Shown here piece after piece: positions 17,047-25,352 of a DNA stretch of 64,000 nt (position 1 is its first letter; the number at the start of each line of letters is the position of its first letter). The notes beneath the pieces are model-generated. The model was given only the letters and a program-made list of their open reading frames with translations, was not told where the DNA came from and made no database searches. A program made the position numbers and the translations under genes. This stretch comes from Methylotenera_A aquatica (GTDB lineage: Bacteria > Pseudomonadota > Gammaproteobacteria > Burkholderiales > Methylophilaceae), in the NCBI GenBank assembly GCA_965601485.1, contig OZ271846.1:1054001-1118000 (forward strand). Reading direction: 5' to 3'.

Positions 17047-17738
17047 ATCAAGTCCGCATAAATAAATTCATAGTGAAGATGCTTTCAATTTAAATCGCAA
17101 CTTGCTTAAACACCATATCTAATTAAAAAATAAGTTACCTAAGGATGTCGCATTGGGTTTGGTAAAGATTTAATGCAAGGTCCGAGCGTACCTGCAAATA
17201 TTGTAGAGAATGCCGATAGCGGCTTAGTTGAAGGAGGGCTATTGAAATGAAATAAGTTATATCAGACAAATAAAGCCGAAATAATCAGTCATATCATCAG
17301 CTTAACTGATTTATCTTTGCTTTTTTGCTACTGATTCAAGGCTTATCTTATTTGTTGTAAGTCAGTTTTGTAACAAGTCAGTAATATTATATGCGCCATA
17401 TGAAAGCACCAAAATTCTTCGCCAAGTATTTGTGCTAGAAAAATAATCATCGAATCTGATGAGCTTAATTAAACAAAAAAATGAATTAACGTGATGAAAA
17501 GAAATTAATTCATCTGTTCTGCAACCCAATATTTATTAGCCTTCTTGGCTGTTATTTTCGAGATTGCATCCATGTCATTTAATTGAACATTTAAGTCAAA
17601 GTTTGTATTGCGCGTTGCCAGAATGGATGCGCTTAATGCTCTATCTATTCTCTAAAAATCCTCTTATCAGAGCTAGTCCATTAATCATCAAACATTAATA
17701 AATGTTTTCTGCATTCCCTTGCTATTATTTATCAAAAT
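17047..17738. other. Gene-free stretch after tatB with coding debris
   Basis: No intact gene is present. Two short open stretches look like gene tails. On the plus strand, 17143-17250 encodes GKDLMQGPSVPANIVENA and then ends at TGA. On the minus strand, 17505-17650 encodes a 48-residue tail including KKANKYWVAEQMN. Neither has a good start or a family I recognise. The position where tatC would be expected holds only this material. Confidence 0.45.
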
Positions 17739-17847
17739 TTTAGTACCAGATGAATTAGTACTTTAGTACCAAAAGGAATTAGTACTTTAGTACCAAAAGG
17801 AATTAGTACTTTAGTACCAGAAGAAATTAGTAACAGAAGTAATTAGC
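17739..17847. repeat. Tandem 23/24-bp palindromic repeat upstream of the PEP-CTERM gene
   Basis: Units beginning TTTAGTACC start at 17739, 17762, 17786 and 17810, each ending AATTAGTAC; the fourth decays into a fifth partial copy. Each junction makes the perfect palindrome GTACTTTAGTAC. The array ends about 45 bp before the PEP-CTERM start. Regular, dyad-symmetric units directly upstream of a gene suggest a multi-site operator, one helical-turn multiple apart. The function is inferred; the repeat is seen directly. Confidence 0.85.
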
Positions 17848-17893
17848 TTTGCTTTAAATTTAATTAACCGTACTTAAATAAAGGGAAATAAAG

Positions 17894-18568
17894 ATGAAAT
17901 TCAAAACACTTACTTTAGCTGCTTTGATCGCTTTATCAGTTAACGCTGAAGCCGCTCAAATTCAATCAGCTTCAGCTACTTTTACTGGAACACTGACTGA
18001 CTTCAACACTTTTGATGGTTATGTTTTACCGCAAAATAATGTTACAAGTCTTGATTTAGGCAATGGCATTAGTATGACAAGCTCAGAATTTTCAACTGTG
18101 GGTCAAAATGCATTTGGTTTAGACCAAAACGGATTATGGACTACTGAAGGTAATAGCAATCGCGATGGTAACTTTGTATCGACCGACTTCACAGGTATTG
18201 GTCGGATTACTTTCAATTTTAACGCAGCAATGCAAAATGTGGGCATCTTTGCTAATCAATCTCAAATTTTCGGAGTCAACAACAGCTTACAGTTATTTGC
18301 TTTTGACATAAACGGTAATGTGCTAGAGAGTTTCACAAGCTCTATTGATACCGACGTAGATGGTTACGACGAAGGCAAGTTTGTTGGTTTTGCACGTTCA
18401 ACGGCTGATATTTATGGCTTTGCTTTAGAGAATGTTAGCTCAAATAATGGTAGCTTTGTTGCAGATAACTTACTAGTGTCATCAGTGCCTGAACCAGAAT
18501 CATACGCCATGTTGTTAGTTGGCTTAGGTGCTATTGGCGCTGTTGCTCGCCGTCGCCGTGCAAAATAA
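17894..18568 (+). CDS. PEP-CTERM sorting-domain exported protein
   Basis: A 224-residue secreted protein. The signal peptide is about 1-20 (LTLAALIALSVNAEA). The body is beta-rich and rich in Asn, Ser, Phe and Gly (TGIGRITFNFNAAMQNVGIF, LFAFDINGNVL), typical of PEP-CTERM surface proteins. The C-terminal sorting signal is VPEPESYAMLLVGLGAIGA followed by RRRR, i.e. the PEP motif, a membrane helix and a basic tail. An exosortase should cleave near PEP and hand the protein to the cell surface or exopolysaccharide. Its exosortase candidate lies 4 kb downstream. The palindromic repeat array lies directly upstream, so it is probably regulated there. Confidence 0.9.
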   Translation: MKFKTLTLAALIALSVNAEAAQIQSASATFTGTLTDFNTFDGYVLPQNNVTSLDLGNGISMTSSEFSTVGQNAFGLDQNGLWTTEGNSNRDGNFVSTDFTGIGRITFNFNAAMQNVGIFANQSQIFGVNNSLQLFAFDINGNVLESFTSSIDTDVDGYDEGKFVGFARSTADIYGFALENVSSNNGSFVADNLLVSSVPEPESYAMLLVGLGAIGAVARRRRAK

Positions 18569-18578
18569 ATTAAGAATA

Positions 18579-18616
18579 TGAAACTGACCACTTTCGATCA
18601 ATAGAGGTCAGTTTCA
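18579..18616 (+). terminator. Stem-loop after the PEP-CTERM gene
   Basis: An 11-bp perfect stem (TGAAACTGACC / GGTCAGTTTCA) begins 11 bp after the stop codon. It lacks a strong T run, so it may be a terminator or an mRNA 3'-end protector separating this gene from the phosphatase gene. Confidence 0.5.
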
Positions 18617-18798
18617 GTTGAATCACCAATCGTTTTGATTTTACTTAATTAGCCCAGGCTTACAGTTCGGTATTGTCATTAACGTGAAAGAAAGTGTTTT
18701 ATTTGTTCAAATCAACCATTCATTTGAGTGTTTTGAACTTAATGCGTCAGTAATCCAAAATCAAGTAAAGATTTTTTAAATTTTCTAGGAGAAATGTA

Positions 18799-21009
18799 AT
18801 GAAGGGTATTAAGCATCCAAACAACGATGTTTCACTCAACGATTCTGGCAACACATCAATTGTCGAGGTTCTAAACAATGTTAACTTAAATCGTCGTCAA
18901 TTCCTCATGACCAGTATCAGCTCATCAGCATTGGTTGCTGCTGGCGGTCTTACATTATCAGGCTTTGCACATGCAGTCACTTCACCTACTGTTGGTGGTG
19001 CTTTAGCTGGTGCAAGTGTACCTTCAACAACTGTTGGCGCGCCTACTGTGCCAATCACTTTTACTCCAATCGGTCCAAACCTAGCAGCAAGTGGTGTGGA
19101 CTTAGTAACGGTTCCAACTGGTTATACAGCCAATCTATTCGTGGCTTGGGGTGACCCAATTGTGCGCGGCGGTGTGGCTTTTAGTGGAAATGCAACTGAA
19201 ACTGCTGCCCAACAACGTTTAGCCTATGGTGAACATACCGATGGCATGCATTTCTTCCCATTTGCCGAAAGAAACGGTGAATTCAGTAGCGAGCGTGGTT
19301 TACTTGTTTCTAACAGTGAGTACACCCATGAAGCAATTTTACACCCAGACGGTCAAGACAACTTCACTATTGCTAAGGCGCGTAAATCACAAGCAGCGCA
19401 CGGTGTTAACATCATGGAGGCAAGACGTGTAAGAGGTAACTGGGGCGTTCAACGTAACTCCCTTTACGGCAGACGTATTGATGCCAATACCAGAATGCGC
19501 ATCAGCGGCCCAGCAGCTGGTCATGCATTAATGAAAACTCTTGATTACACCATTACCGATTCAGCAACTACACCAACTGGTGGCATGACAGATGGTACTT
19601 ATTCCTACGGTACAGTCAACAACTGTGCACATGGCTATACCCCATGGGGCACCTACTTAACCTGCGAAGAAAACTTTAACGGTTACTTTGGTAGCACAAG
19701 CGTTGTAAATACTACTGCAACTTTTTCTGAAAACAGCAAACTATACCGCCGCTATAACATTAATGCTGCAGGTTTTGGTTACAAGTGGCATGAAGTAGAC
19801 CCACGCTGGGATGTTAATGTTAATTCTAACGGCCCGAATACATTCGGTTGGGTTGTTGAAATTGATCCATTTAACACGAAAAGCGTGCCTGTTAAACGTA
19901 CCGCACTCGGCCGTTTTAAACATGAAAGCGTGCAATATGTGGTAGACGCAGCCAACGACCTTGGTATGTATTCAGGTGACGATGAGCGTAACGACTATAT
20001 CTACAAATTTGTAGCCAACGCGAAATATAACCCAAATAACCGCGCTGCAAACCGTGATATTCTTGACAATGGTACGCTATACGTTGCACGTTTTGATGCA
20101 GGCCTCACAGGCGTTTGGTTGCCATTAACACCGGGCAGCATTGGTATAGGTGGTGTGGCCTTACGTGACAACCCAAACTTCGCGGGTGCTAACGATGCTG
20201 AAGTGCTGGCTAAGATCTTAATCAAAACACGTATGGCTGCCGATGCTGTTGGCGCAACCATGATGGACCGCCCAGAATGGATTGGTGCACGTCCACGTGT
20301 GAATGGCTTCTTAGATATTGAACTTTACTGCACAATGACCAATAACAGCCGTCGCGGTACGGGTACACCAAGTGTTAATGCTGCCGACGGATCTACCGCA
20401 GCTGCCAGTGCTAACCCACCTGTTGATGCAGCTAACCCACGTGCTAACAACGTGCACGGTGGTGTTATCCGCTGGCGTGAAGATGGCCGTAGCGTTCGTG
20501 CAACCACCTTCACATGGGATATCTTTGTACAATGTGGCGATACGCGAACAACTAAAACAGCTAATGCTACCAATAACTTTAGAGGTGACATTGTTGACAG
20601 TCCAGATGGCAGTGCAGATTACGGCGCACCAGACGGCTTATGGTTTGATGACTTTGGTCGCATGTGGGTGCAAACAGACTCAGGTAGTGGTACTGGAGAC
20701 TTTGTGAACTTGGGTATGGATCAAATGGTGTGTGTTGACCCAAGCACGAAAGAAACGAAACGTTTCTTAACGGCTTGTAAAGAAGCAGAAGTTACTGGTG
20801 TGACGATGTCACCAGACGGTAAAACGATGTGGGTTGGTATTCAACACCCAGGTGATGCTGGAACTGCGGCAAGTCCACAAGCCACTTCAAGTTGGCCGCA
20901 TAGCCAATGGAATCTTGAAAGTGATGGCGTAACACCGCTTAATCCAGGCCGTCCACGTTCAGGTGTAGTGGTCATTACCAAAAATGATGGTGGCATTATC
21001 GGTACTTAA
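18799..21009 (+). CDS. Tat-exported PhoX-family (DUF839) alkaline phosphatase
   Basis: A 736-residue protein of the PhoX/DUF839 beta-propeller family. PhoX enzymes release phosphate from monoesters and use Fe and Ca. The twin-arginine signal is at 32-36 (NRRQFL), with a hydrophobic stretch ending about FAHA. Family motifs include YGEHTDGMHFFPF, SNSEYTHEA, NNCAHGYTPWGTYLTCEENF (Cys/Glu metal ligands) and APDGLWFDDFGRMWVQTD. TAGGAG lies 8 bases before the ATG. It is flanked by PEP-CTERM genes but has no C-terminal anchor itself. Substrate and phosphate regulation are not shown by the sequence. Confidence 0.88.
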   Translation: MKGIKHPNNDVSLNDSGNTSIVEVLNNVNLNRRQFLMTSISSSALVAAGGLTLSGFAHAVTSPTVGGALAGASVPSTTVGAPTVPITFTPIGPNLAASGVDLVTVPTGYTANLFVAWGDPIVRGGVAFSGNATETAAQQRLAYGEHTDGMHFFPFAERNGEFSSERGLLVSNSEYTHEAILHPDGQDNFTIAKARKSQAAHGVNIMEARRVRGNWGVQRNSLYGRRIDANTRMRISGPAAGHALMKTLDYTITDSATTPTGGMTDGTYSYGTVNNCAHGYTPWGTYLTCEENFNGYFGSTSVVNTTATFSENSKLYRRYNINAAGFGYKWHEVDPRWDVNVNSNGPNTFGWVVEIDPFNTKSVPVKRTALGRFKHESVQYVVDAANDLGMYSGDDERNDYIYKFVANAKYNPNNRAANRDILDNGTLYVARFDAGLTGVWLPLTPGSIGIGGVALRDNPNFAGANDAEVLAKILIKTRMAADAVGATMMDRPEWIGARPRVNGFLDIELYCTMTNNSRRGTGTPSVNAADGSTAAASANPPVDAANPRANNVHGGVIRWREDGRSVRATTFTWDIFVQCGDTRTTKTANATNNFRGDIVDSPDGSADYGAPDGLWFDDFGRMWVQTDSGSGTGDFVNLGMDQMVCVDPSTKETKRFLTACKEAEVTGVTMSPDGKTMWVGIQHPGDAGTAASPQATSSWPHSQWNLESDGVTPLNPGRPRSGVVVITKNDGGIIGT

Positions 21010-21040
21010 TCGTTTTTAAATCTTGTTGATTTAGTTCACT

Positions 21041-21087
21041 AAATTCGGGCTGTGTTAGGCGTTGCTTAATACAGTCCGAATTTTTTT
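21041..21087 (+). terminator. Rho-independent terminator after the PhoX-like gene
   Basis: The stem AAATTCGGGCTGT / ACAGTCCGAATTT has one internal mismatch, with a loop of about 18 nt followed by a T run. It separates the phosphatase gene from the downstream sorting operon. Confidence 0.8.
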
Positions 21088-21197
21088 GCAAAAGCGGTCA
21101 TTATTTTTGTACAGAAGTTGTCATTCTTTTTAAAGTTATTAATGATGATGCAAAATCTATAAAGAATAAACTTATCTTTAAGCATCAAGAGGTAAAT

Positions 21198-21959
21198 ATG
21201 CCTTTAATATCATTCATTGTACTCACTTTTTTTTACCCTTTACTGTCCTTTGCAGAAAGTACAGTGATACCCTCCCTCAAAGATGCTACTTTAATTGAGC
21301 AAATCTCTCCTGAGTTGGCCGCCGGCAGTGCGGAATTTATTTATATTGGTAGAATCCAACGTGGATTATGGAGTAGAAGAGGCTTGGTTCAATTTGATTT
21401 ATCTTCGATTCCTAACAATGCAACGATTCAATCCGCTATCTTAAAACTGCATGTTGCAAATGGCAGAGCAGAAGCTTTGGATTTAAAAGTGCATAGAGTA
21501 ACCAATAGCTGGGGTGAAGGAGCGACAAATTCCATTGGTGGAAAAGGGGGCTTTGCAGCGCCAAATGAGGCAACTTGGGTTAGCCGTTTTTCTGGTACAA
21601 CACTAAAATGGTCTGCCCTGGGAGGAGATTTTTTAAGTACCATTTCTGCAAGGCAAGAACTTAGTGATGCTGGAGGTGTTAGCTACGACATTACTGATGC
21701 TGGATTAGTCAACGACGTGATATTTTGGCTGAACAATCCTGGCCAAAATCATGGTTGGCTGCTCGAGGATGATACAGCGTATTCAGCAAAAGCACTGGCG
21801 AGTAGGGAGCATCCAAATGCAACCATCAGACCTCAACTCATTATTCAATGGACACCCCAAACTTCTGAAGATGACTCCGGTGATGTACCTATTCCATTAG
21901 GGATGCTGATTTTGCTATCGGGTGGTTTGATTTATTTAAACAAACGTCATACGAGCTAG
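21198..21959 (+). CDS. DNRLRE-like exported protein with C-terminal membrane anchor
   Basis: 253 residues. The signal peptide is 1-19 (ending LLSFA). The body resembles DNRLRE/CBM-like beta-sandwich domains: RRGLVQFDLSSIPNNATIQS, AILKLHV, NSWGEGATN, and a C-terminal RPQLIIQW strand. The C-terminus carries DVPIPLGMLILLSGGLIYL followed by NKRH, i.e. a short Pro motif, a membrane helix and a basic tail. This is the layout of exosortase or related sorting signals, though not the standard PEP or IPTL consensus. It is the first gene of a run of four ending in the exosortase and its partner, so it is a likely cargo. Confidence 0.72.
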   Translation: MPLISFIVLTFFYPLLSFAESTVIPSLKDATLIEQISPELAAGSAEFIYIGRIQRGLWSRRGLVQFDLSSIPNNATIQSAILKLHVANGRAEALDLKVHRVTNSWGEGATNSIGGKGGFAAPNEATWVSRFSGTTLKWSALGGDFLSTISARQELSDAGGVSYDITDAGLVNDVIFWLNNPGQNHGWLLEDDTAYSAKALASREHPNATIRPQLIIQWTPQTSEDDSGDVPIPLGMLILLSGGLIYLNKRHTS

Positions 21960-21969
21960 GAGAATGATG

Positions 21970-22611
21970 ATGATGAAAACACTATTTCAGTTGATGATTT
22001 TTTTAACGTTTCCAATGGCTTCTTTTGCCGCCACCTATGATGAATCTACTGATGGTGACTTGTCCAACGATAGATTAAATCCTACTTTATTTCAGTTAAG
22101 TTATGGCACGACTAGCCCAAATGGCATAGCAGGTAACAATGTTGTCAATGGAAGTGTTGGTAGGGTTGGTAGCACGATTGACAGAGATTATCTACATATC
22201 ATCGTACCCACAGATTTTGTATGGTCTGAATTAAAAGTAGGCAATCAAACACAGGTTGGTAGTAACTCCTCTTTTATTGGATTATCTGCTGGAAGTTCGA
22301 TGCCATTAGACCCGTCAGCGCAAAGTGCAACTGGCTTGCTTGGCTTTAAACTCTATAACTTAAATGATAGAGGACAAGATATCTTAGATGACATGGGCGT
22401 TAGCCAAAATGGCTCAAGTGGATTTATTACGCCACTTTCTGCTGGCAGCTATACGCTTTGGATTCAAGAACTGGCGCCTGGAAACTTTAATTACCGATTT
22501 AATTTAATTCTGACTCCTGTTCCTGAACCAGAAAGCTATGCCATGCTGTTAGTGGGCTTAGCTATTATCTTTATGTTTTCAAGGCGCAAAATCGCCAAGT
22601 TAACTATCTAA
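21970..22611 (+). CDS. PEP-CTERM sorting-domain exported protein
   Basis: A secreted protein of about 213 residues with a signal peptide (LFQLMIFLTFPMASFA) and a DVUA-like beta-rich body (YDESTDGDLSNDRLNPTLFQ, AGSYTLWIQELAPGNFNYRF). The C-terminus is VPEPESYAMLLVGLAIIF then SRRK, nearly the same signal as the first PEP-CTERM protein in this region. Four ATGs stand in a row (21964-21975). AGGAGA ends at 21963, which favours the third or fourth. It follows the DNRLRE-like gene by 4-10 bp and precedes the exosortase by 7 bp, clearly one operon. Confidence 0.88.
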   Translation: MMKTLFQLMIFLTFPMASFAATYDESTDGDLSNDRLNPTLFQLSYGTTSPNGIAGNNVVNGSVGRVGSTIDRDYLHIIVPTDFVWSELKVGNQTQVGSNSSFIGLSAGSSMPLDPSAQSATGLLGFKLYNLNDRGQDILDDMGVSQNGSSGFITPLSAGSYTLWIQELAPGNFNYRFNLILTPVPEPESYAMLLVGLAIIFMFSRRKIAKLTI

Positions 22612-22618
22612 ATTCTGT

Positions 22619-23212
22619 ATGAGCGAAATAAAACCTATCGCAGGTGTTGATTACTGGCCAAATGCTGACGAATGGAAAAAGCAACCAACACCTCCGCCAA
22701 AGCCGCCTTCGCTGATTTTTCATGCTATATTATTTTTATTAGTGTTTACAATTCTGCAAGTTGGTTGGCTGTTAGTGCGCGATAACAACTTTGGTCATTT
22801 TATACGTGGTGATCTCACCGTTAAGCCCTCTGTTAGTTTAATTAATACATTGTCACCATCCATCCATGCAAGCGCTTTAGGTAATCAAATAAAAGCAAAG
22901 GGCGGTGGTTTGGTGATTAAGCTAGGCTGTGAAGGTGTTGAGGCTTTGTTTATTTTAATTGCCGCTATAGTCAATGCGCCTTTATCACGTATGGCGAAAT
23001 TGAACGGAATTTTGTGGGGCACATTATTGATATTTGTTGTTAACCAAGCCCGTATTGTCGCGTTGTTTTATGCATTTCGTGCTGATAAGTCTATATTCCA
23101 TTTTTTGCATGGCACGGTTGCACCCTTAATGCTCATTGTAATCGCAGGTCTATTCTTTCATTGGTGGATAGTAAAAAATTCTGCTAATAAACCTGTCGCT
23201 GAATCAGTTTAA
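22619..23212 (+). CDS. xrtH: Small exosortase (XrtH-like transpeptidase)
   Basis: A 197-residue membrane protein with about five helices and a proline-rich cytoplasmic N-terminus. The exosortase/archaeosortase catalytic residues are visible: C104 in GCEGVEALF, R145 in NQARIVALFYAFR and H164 in FHFLHGTVAPLM. These enzymes cleave C-terminal sorting signals at the outer face of the inner membrane. The small size and the GCEGVEAL / LHGTVAPL segments fit the exosortase H subfamily better than the large EpsB/XrtA type. The gene lies between a PEP-CTERM cargo and a small membrane protein. The subfamily assignment is from memory and should be tested against TIGRFAM models. Confidence 0.8.
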   Translation: MSEIKPIAGVDYWPNADEWKKQPTPPPKPPSLIFHAILFLLVFTILQVGWLLVRDNNFGHFIRGDLTVKPSVSLINTLSPSIHASALGNQIKAKGGGLVIKLGCEGVEALFILIAAIVNAPLSRMAKLNGILWGTLLIFVVNQARIVALFYAFRADKSIFHFLHGTVAPLMLIVIAGLFFHWWIVKNSANKPVAESV

Positions 23213-23842
23213 ATGAGCCAACCATATACGCTCATACTACGCTTCATCGTGATAGGATTATTCTTACTCGTTGCGAGTTATCAATGGGGTGAGCATCTCC
23301 TTAAAACGCTGATTCCACTCTATGAGTGGATGGTAAAAGCACTTGATTACCGTTTTGGTTCAGTCATTTTTAGTATTAATAAGCAACATGGCGAACCGTT
23401 TTTATTATTACAAACAACTTACGCCATGCCAATTCATATGGGCATTCAAACGATCGTGCCTAATTCCCCCATTCCTAGTGCTGCACGCATGCCATTAGGC
23501 AACGTGTTATTACCATTTATTTTAATTTTTACAACCATATTATCTTGGCCAAACACTTACGCTAAACCAAAAGCCTATTTATATTCGGTACGCATATTAA
23601 TTGCTATACCGATATGTCTAACCATTATGTTGATTGATATTCCAACACAATTCTTAAAATTAATTTGGGAGAACTTAAATAATCAACTTAACTTAAACAT
23701 CAGTCAAAGCTTGCATTATTTTACCTATTGGAGTGACTTTTTAAATGGAGGAGGCTTAATAGCGCTCAGTATTGCCTCAGGCATTTTAGTCGTTGGCATA
23801 ACTGACTTCTTAACTAAACCCCATATGATTAAAAGTAACTGA
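23213..23842 (+). CDS. Exosortase-associated membrane protein
   Basis: 209 residues. Its ATG comes directly after the exosortase stop codon, so the two are translationally coupled. It has about four membrane helices (LRFIVIGLFLLVASY, VLLPFILIFTTILSW, ILIAIPICLTIMLIDI and a C-terminal IALSIASGILVVGITDFL) with a periplasmic loop between the first two. Position and architecture match the membrane protein regularly paired with exosortase H. It probably assists the sortase, but its biochemical role is unknown. Confidence 0.65.
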   Translation: MSQPYTLILRFIVIGLFLLVASYQWGEHLLKTLIPLYEWMVKALDYRFGSVIFSINKQHGEPFLLLQTTYAMPIHMGIQTIVPNSPIPSAARMPLGNVLLPFILIFTTILSWPNTYAKPKAYLYSVRILIAIPICLTIMLIDIPTQFLKLIWENLNNQLNLNISQSLHYFTYWSDFLNGGGLIALSIASGILVVGITDFLTKPHMIKSN

Positions 23843-24072
23843 TGGATATATATTAAGCGCTTTCGAGATTCTTTCTCATGGCGATGTACTTAGACTTAAA
23901 GACCCTTCGACATTTAAATTTTGCTTTTCATTTAGCACTAAATACATTTCATTTTCTTTTTTCTTGATATTTCATTTTAAATGTCCGCATACAGCATCTT
24001 AGAAAGAATTAGAATTATCAACTGTATTATTAATTTAACATAATATACATTATACGAATATAAGTAATTATC

Positions 24073-24100
24073 AAAAGGGCTGCAATATCGCAACCCTTTC
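24073..24100 (-). terminator. Terminator of the 24.1-kb hypothetical gene
   Basis: The stem GAAAGGGTTGC / GCAGCCCTTTT (minus strand, one bulge) is followed by T-rich sequence, directly after the stop codon at 24117. Confidence 0.65.
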
Positions 24101-24116
24101 AGTTATTCTTTATTTA

Positions 24117-24488
24117 TTAGCGATTATTAAAAAAAGCGATGTTCATTACCCTATCGTTTACAAAAGTAAGTTCTGTTTCTTTGTAAGTACGTTTTTTGTC
24201 GTAACGTACATTGTGTTTGTAGTACCACATTTCTACTTTAACAGGCTTCTGGCCTTTTTCTCCTTCAACATTTTTGCCGATTACAGCACCTGCATTGGTT
24301 GGTTTAATAGCAAGTTGTTTTTTTGCTGGCGCGCCTAATTTATCAATGACTATTTTTTTTGATTTACCGTTAAAGTTGTCTAAAAACTCATCTTCAGTAT
24401 AAGTTTTACCTGCGGCGTTAGATAAGCTTGAAAAGATTAAGGCTATCAAACCAACGGCTAGTACTAAGTGTGTTTTAAAATTCTGCAT
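24117..24488 (-). CDS. Small exported protein, BamE/SmpA-like fold
   Basis: 123 residues with a signal peptide (about 1-25, ending SNAA). The mature part has the FNGKSKKIVIDKLGAPAKK pattern, resembling the helix-strand start of SmpA/OmlA-type domains. A following strand pair carries WYYKHNVRYDK and TELTFVNDRVMNIAF. There is no lipobox Cys, so it is a soluble periplasmic protein and not a lipoprotein. It is a single gene with its own terminator; the function is unknown. Confidence 0.65.
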   Translation of the reverse strand: MQNFKTHLVLAVGLIALIFSSLSNAAGKTYTEDEFLDNFNGKSKKIVIDKLGAPAKKQLAIKPTNAGAVIGKNVEGEKGQKPVKVEMWYYKHNVRYDKKRTYKETELTFVNDRVMNIAFFNNR

Positions 24489-24568
24489 ATATCTTTATTC
24501 CTATTTTAAATAAATTGGCAAATAGACTAATTGGTATAAACACAATTGCCTGCGTCTTGTTGACAATA

Positions 24569-25345
24569 TCAACTGAATGTTAGCTTTAATCCATCATAGG
24601 AAGCAAAGGCATTTGCGACCTGTTGACTAGCAAGCCTTGTATTTAAAGATTGATATTCTAATTCATGCGTCATATGAATCATATAACTTTGTTTTGCTTT
24701 TATACGACTAATATAATCAAGGCTTTGTTCAATATTAATATGTGTGGGGTGCGCTTTTTCCCTTAAGCAATCTATTAATAAAATATCCAAATCCTTTAAT
24801 AGCGCGAATGATGATTCTGGAATCTCAGAAACATCGGTTAAATAAGCCAAATTACCAATGCGGTAGCCATAAATAACAATTTTTCCATGTAAAACAGGAA
24901 TGGGGGTAATTGGCGCGCCAAATAAACTAAAACTTTCATGAATCACTTCTGCACGCAACACGGGCAAATCCCAAAAATCACTGGGTTGGCGCAATGCGTA
25001 GCCAAATTTTGCTTGTATGTGCGCTACGGCATCTTCTTTTGCATAAAGTGGTATTTGTACACGTTGAATCTGGCAAAATGCGCGCAAATCATCAATGCCA
25101 TGAAGGTGATCCGCGTGCGTATGAGTGTAAAGTACAGCATCAACACGTTTAATATTTTCACGCAAGGATTGATTGCGCAAATCGGGCCCTGTATCGATTA
25201 GAATGTTTTCACCCGAATCTATCGTGATTATGCTTGAACAGCGCGTGCGTTTATTGCGTGGATTATCGGATAGGCAAGTCGCACAGCTACAACCAACCAC
25301 CGGCGTACCAGCGCTTGCGCCTACTCCTAAAAGTGTAATCTGCAT
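24569..25345 (-). CDS. Metallo-beta-lactamase-fold phosphodiesterase, PhnP-like
   Basis: A 258-residue MBL-fold hydrolase. The Zn motif THTHADHLHGIDD is present, preceded by the Cys-rich CSCATCLSDNPRNKR that marks PhnP and its relatives (phosphoribosyl cyclic phosphodiesterase). Further ligands fit LTDVSEIP and MIHMTHEL. There are no other phn genes nearby, so its physiological substrate is open. It follows tatD by 7 bp at the end of the mltG-tmk-holB-pilZ-tatD run. Confidence 0.85.
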   Translation of the reverse strand: MQITLLGVGASAGTPVVGCSCATCLSDNPRNKRTRCSSIITIDSGENILIDTGPDLRNQSLRENIKRVDAVLYTHTHADHLHGIDDLRAFCQIQRVQIPLYAKEDAVAHIQAKFGYALRQPSDFWDLPVLRAEVIHESFSLFGAPITPIPVLHGKIVIYGYRIGNLAYLTDVSEIPESSFALLKDLDILLIDCLREKAHPTHINIEQSLDYISRIKAKQSYMIHMTHELEYQSLNTRLASQQVANAFASYDGLKLTFS

Positions 25346-25352
25346 GGTTGCT

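Noticed and set aside
17739..17847. CRISPR array
   Set aside because: Repeats are contiguous without spacers, AT-rich, and no cas genes are nearby; it is a tandem operator-like repeat.
22619..23212. Exosortase A (EpsB/XrtA) with polysaccharide locus
   Set aside because: The protein is too short, lacks the EpsI-type region, and there are no glycosyltransferase or eps genes around it.
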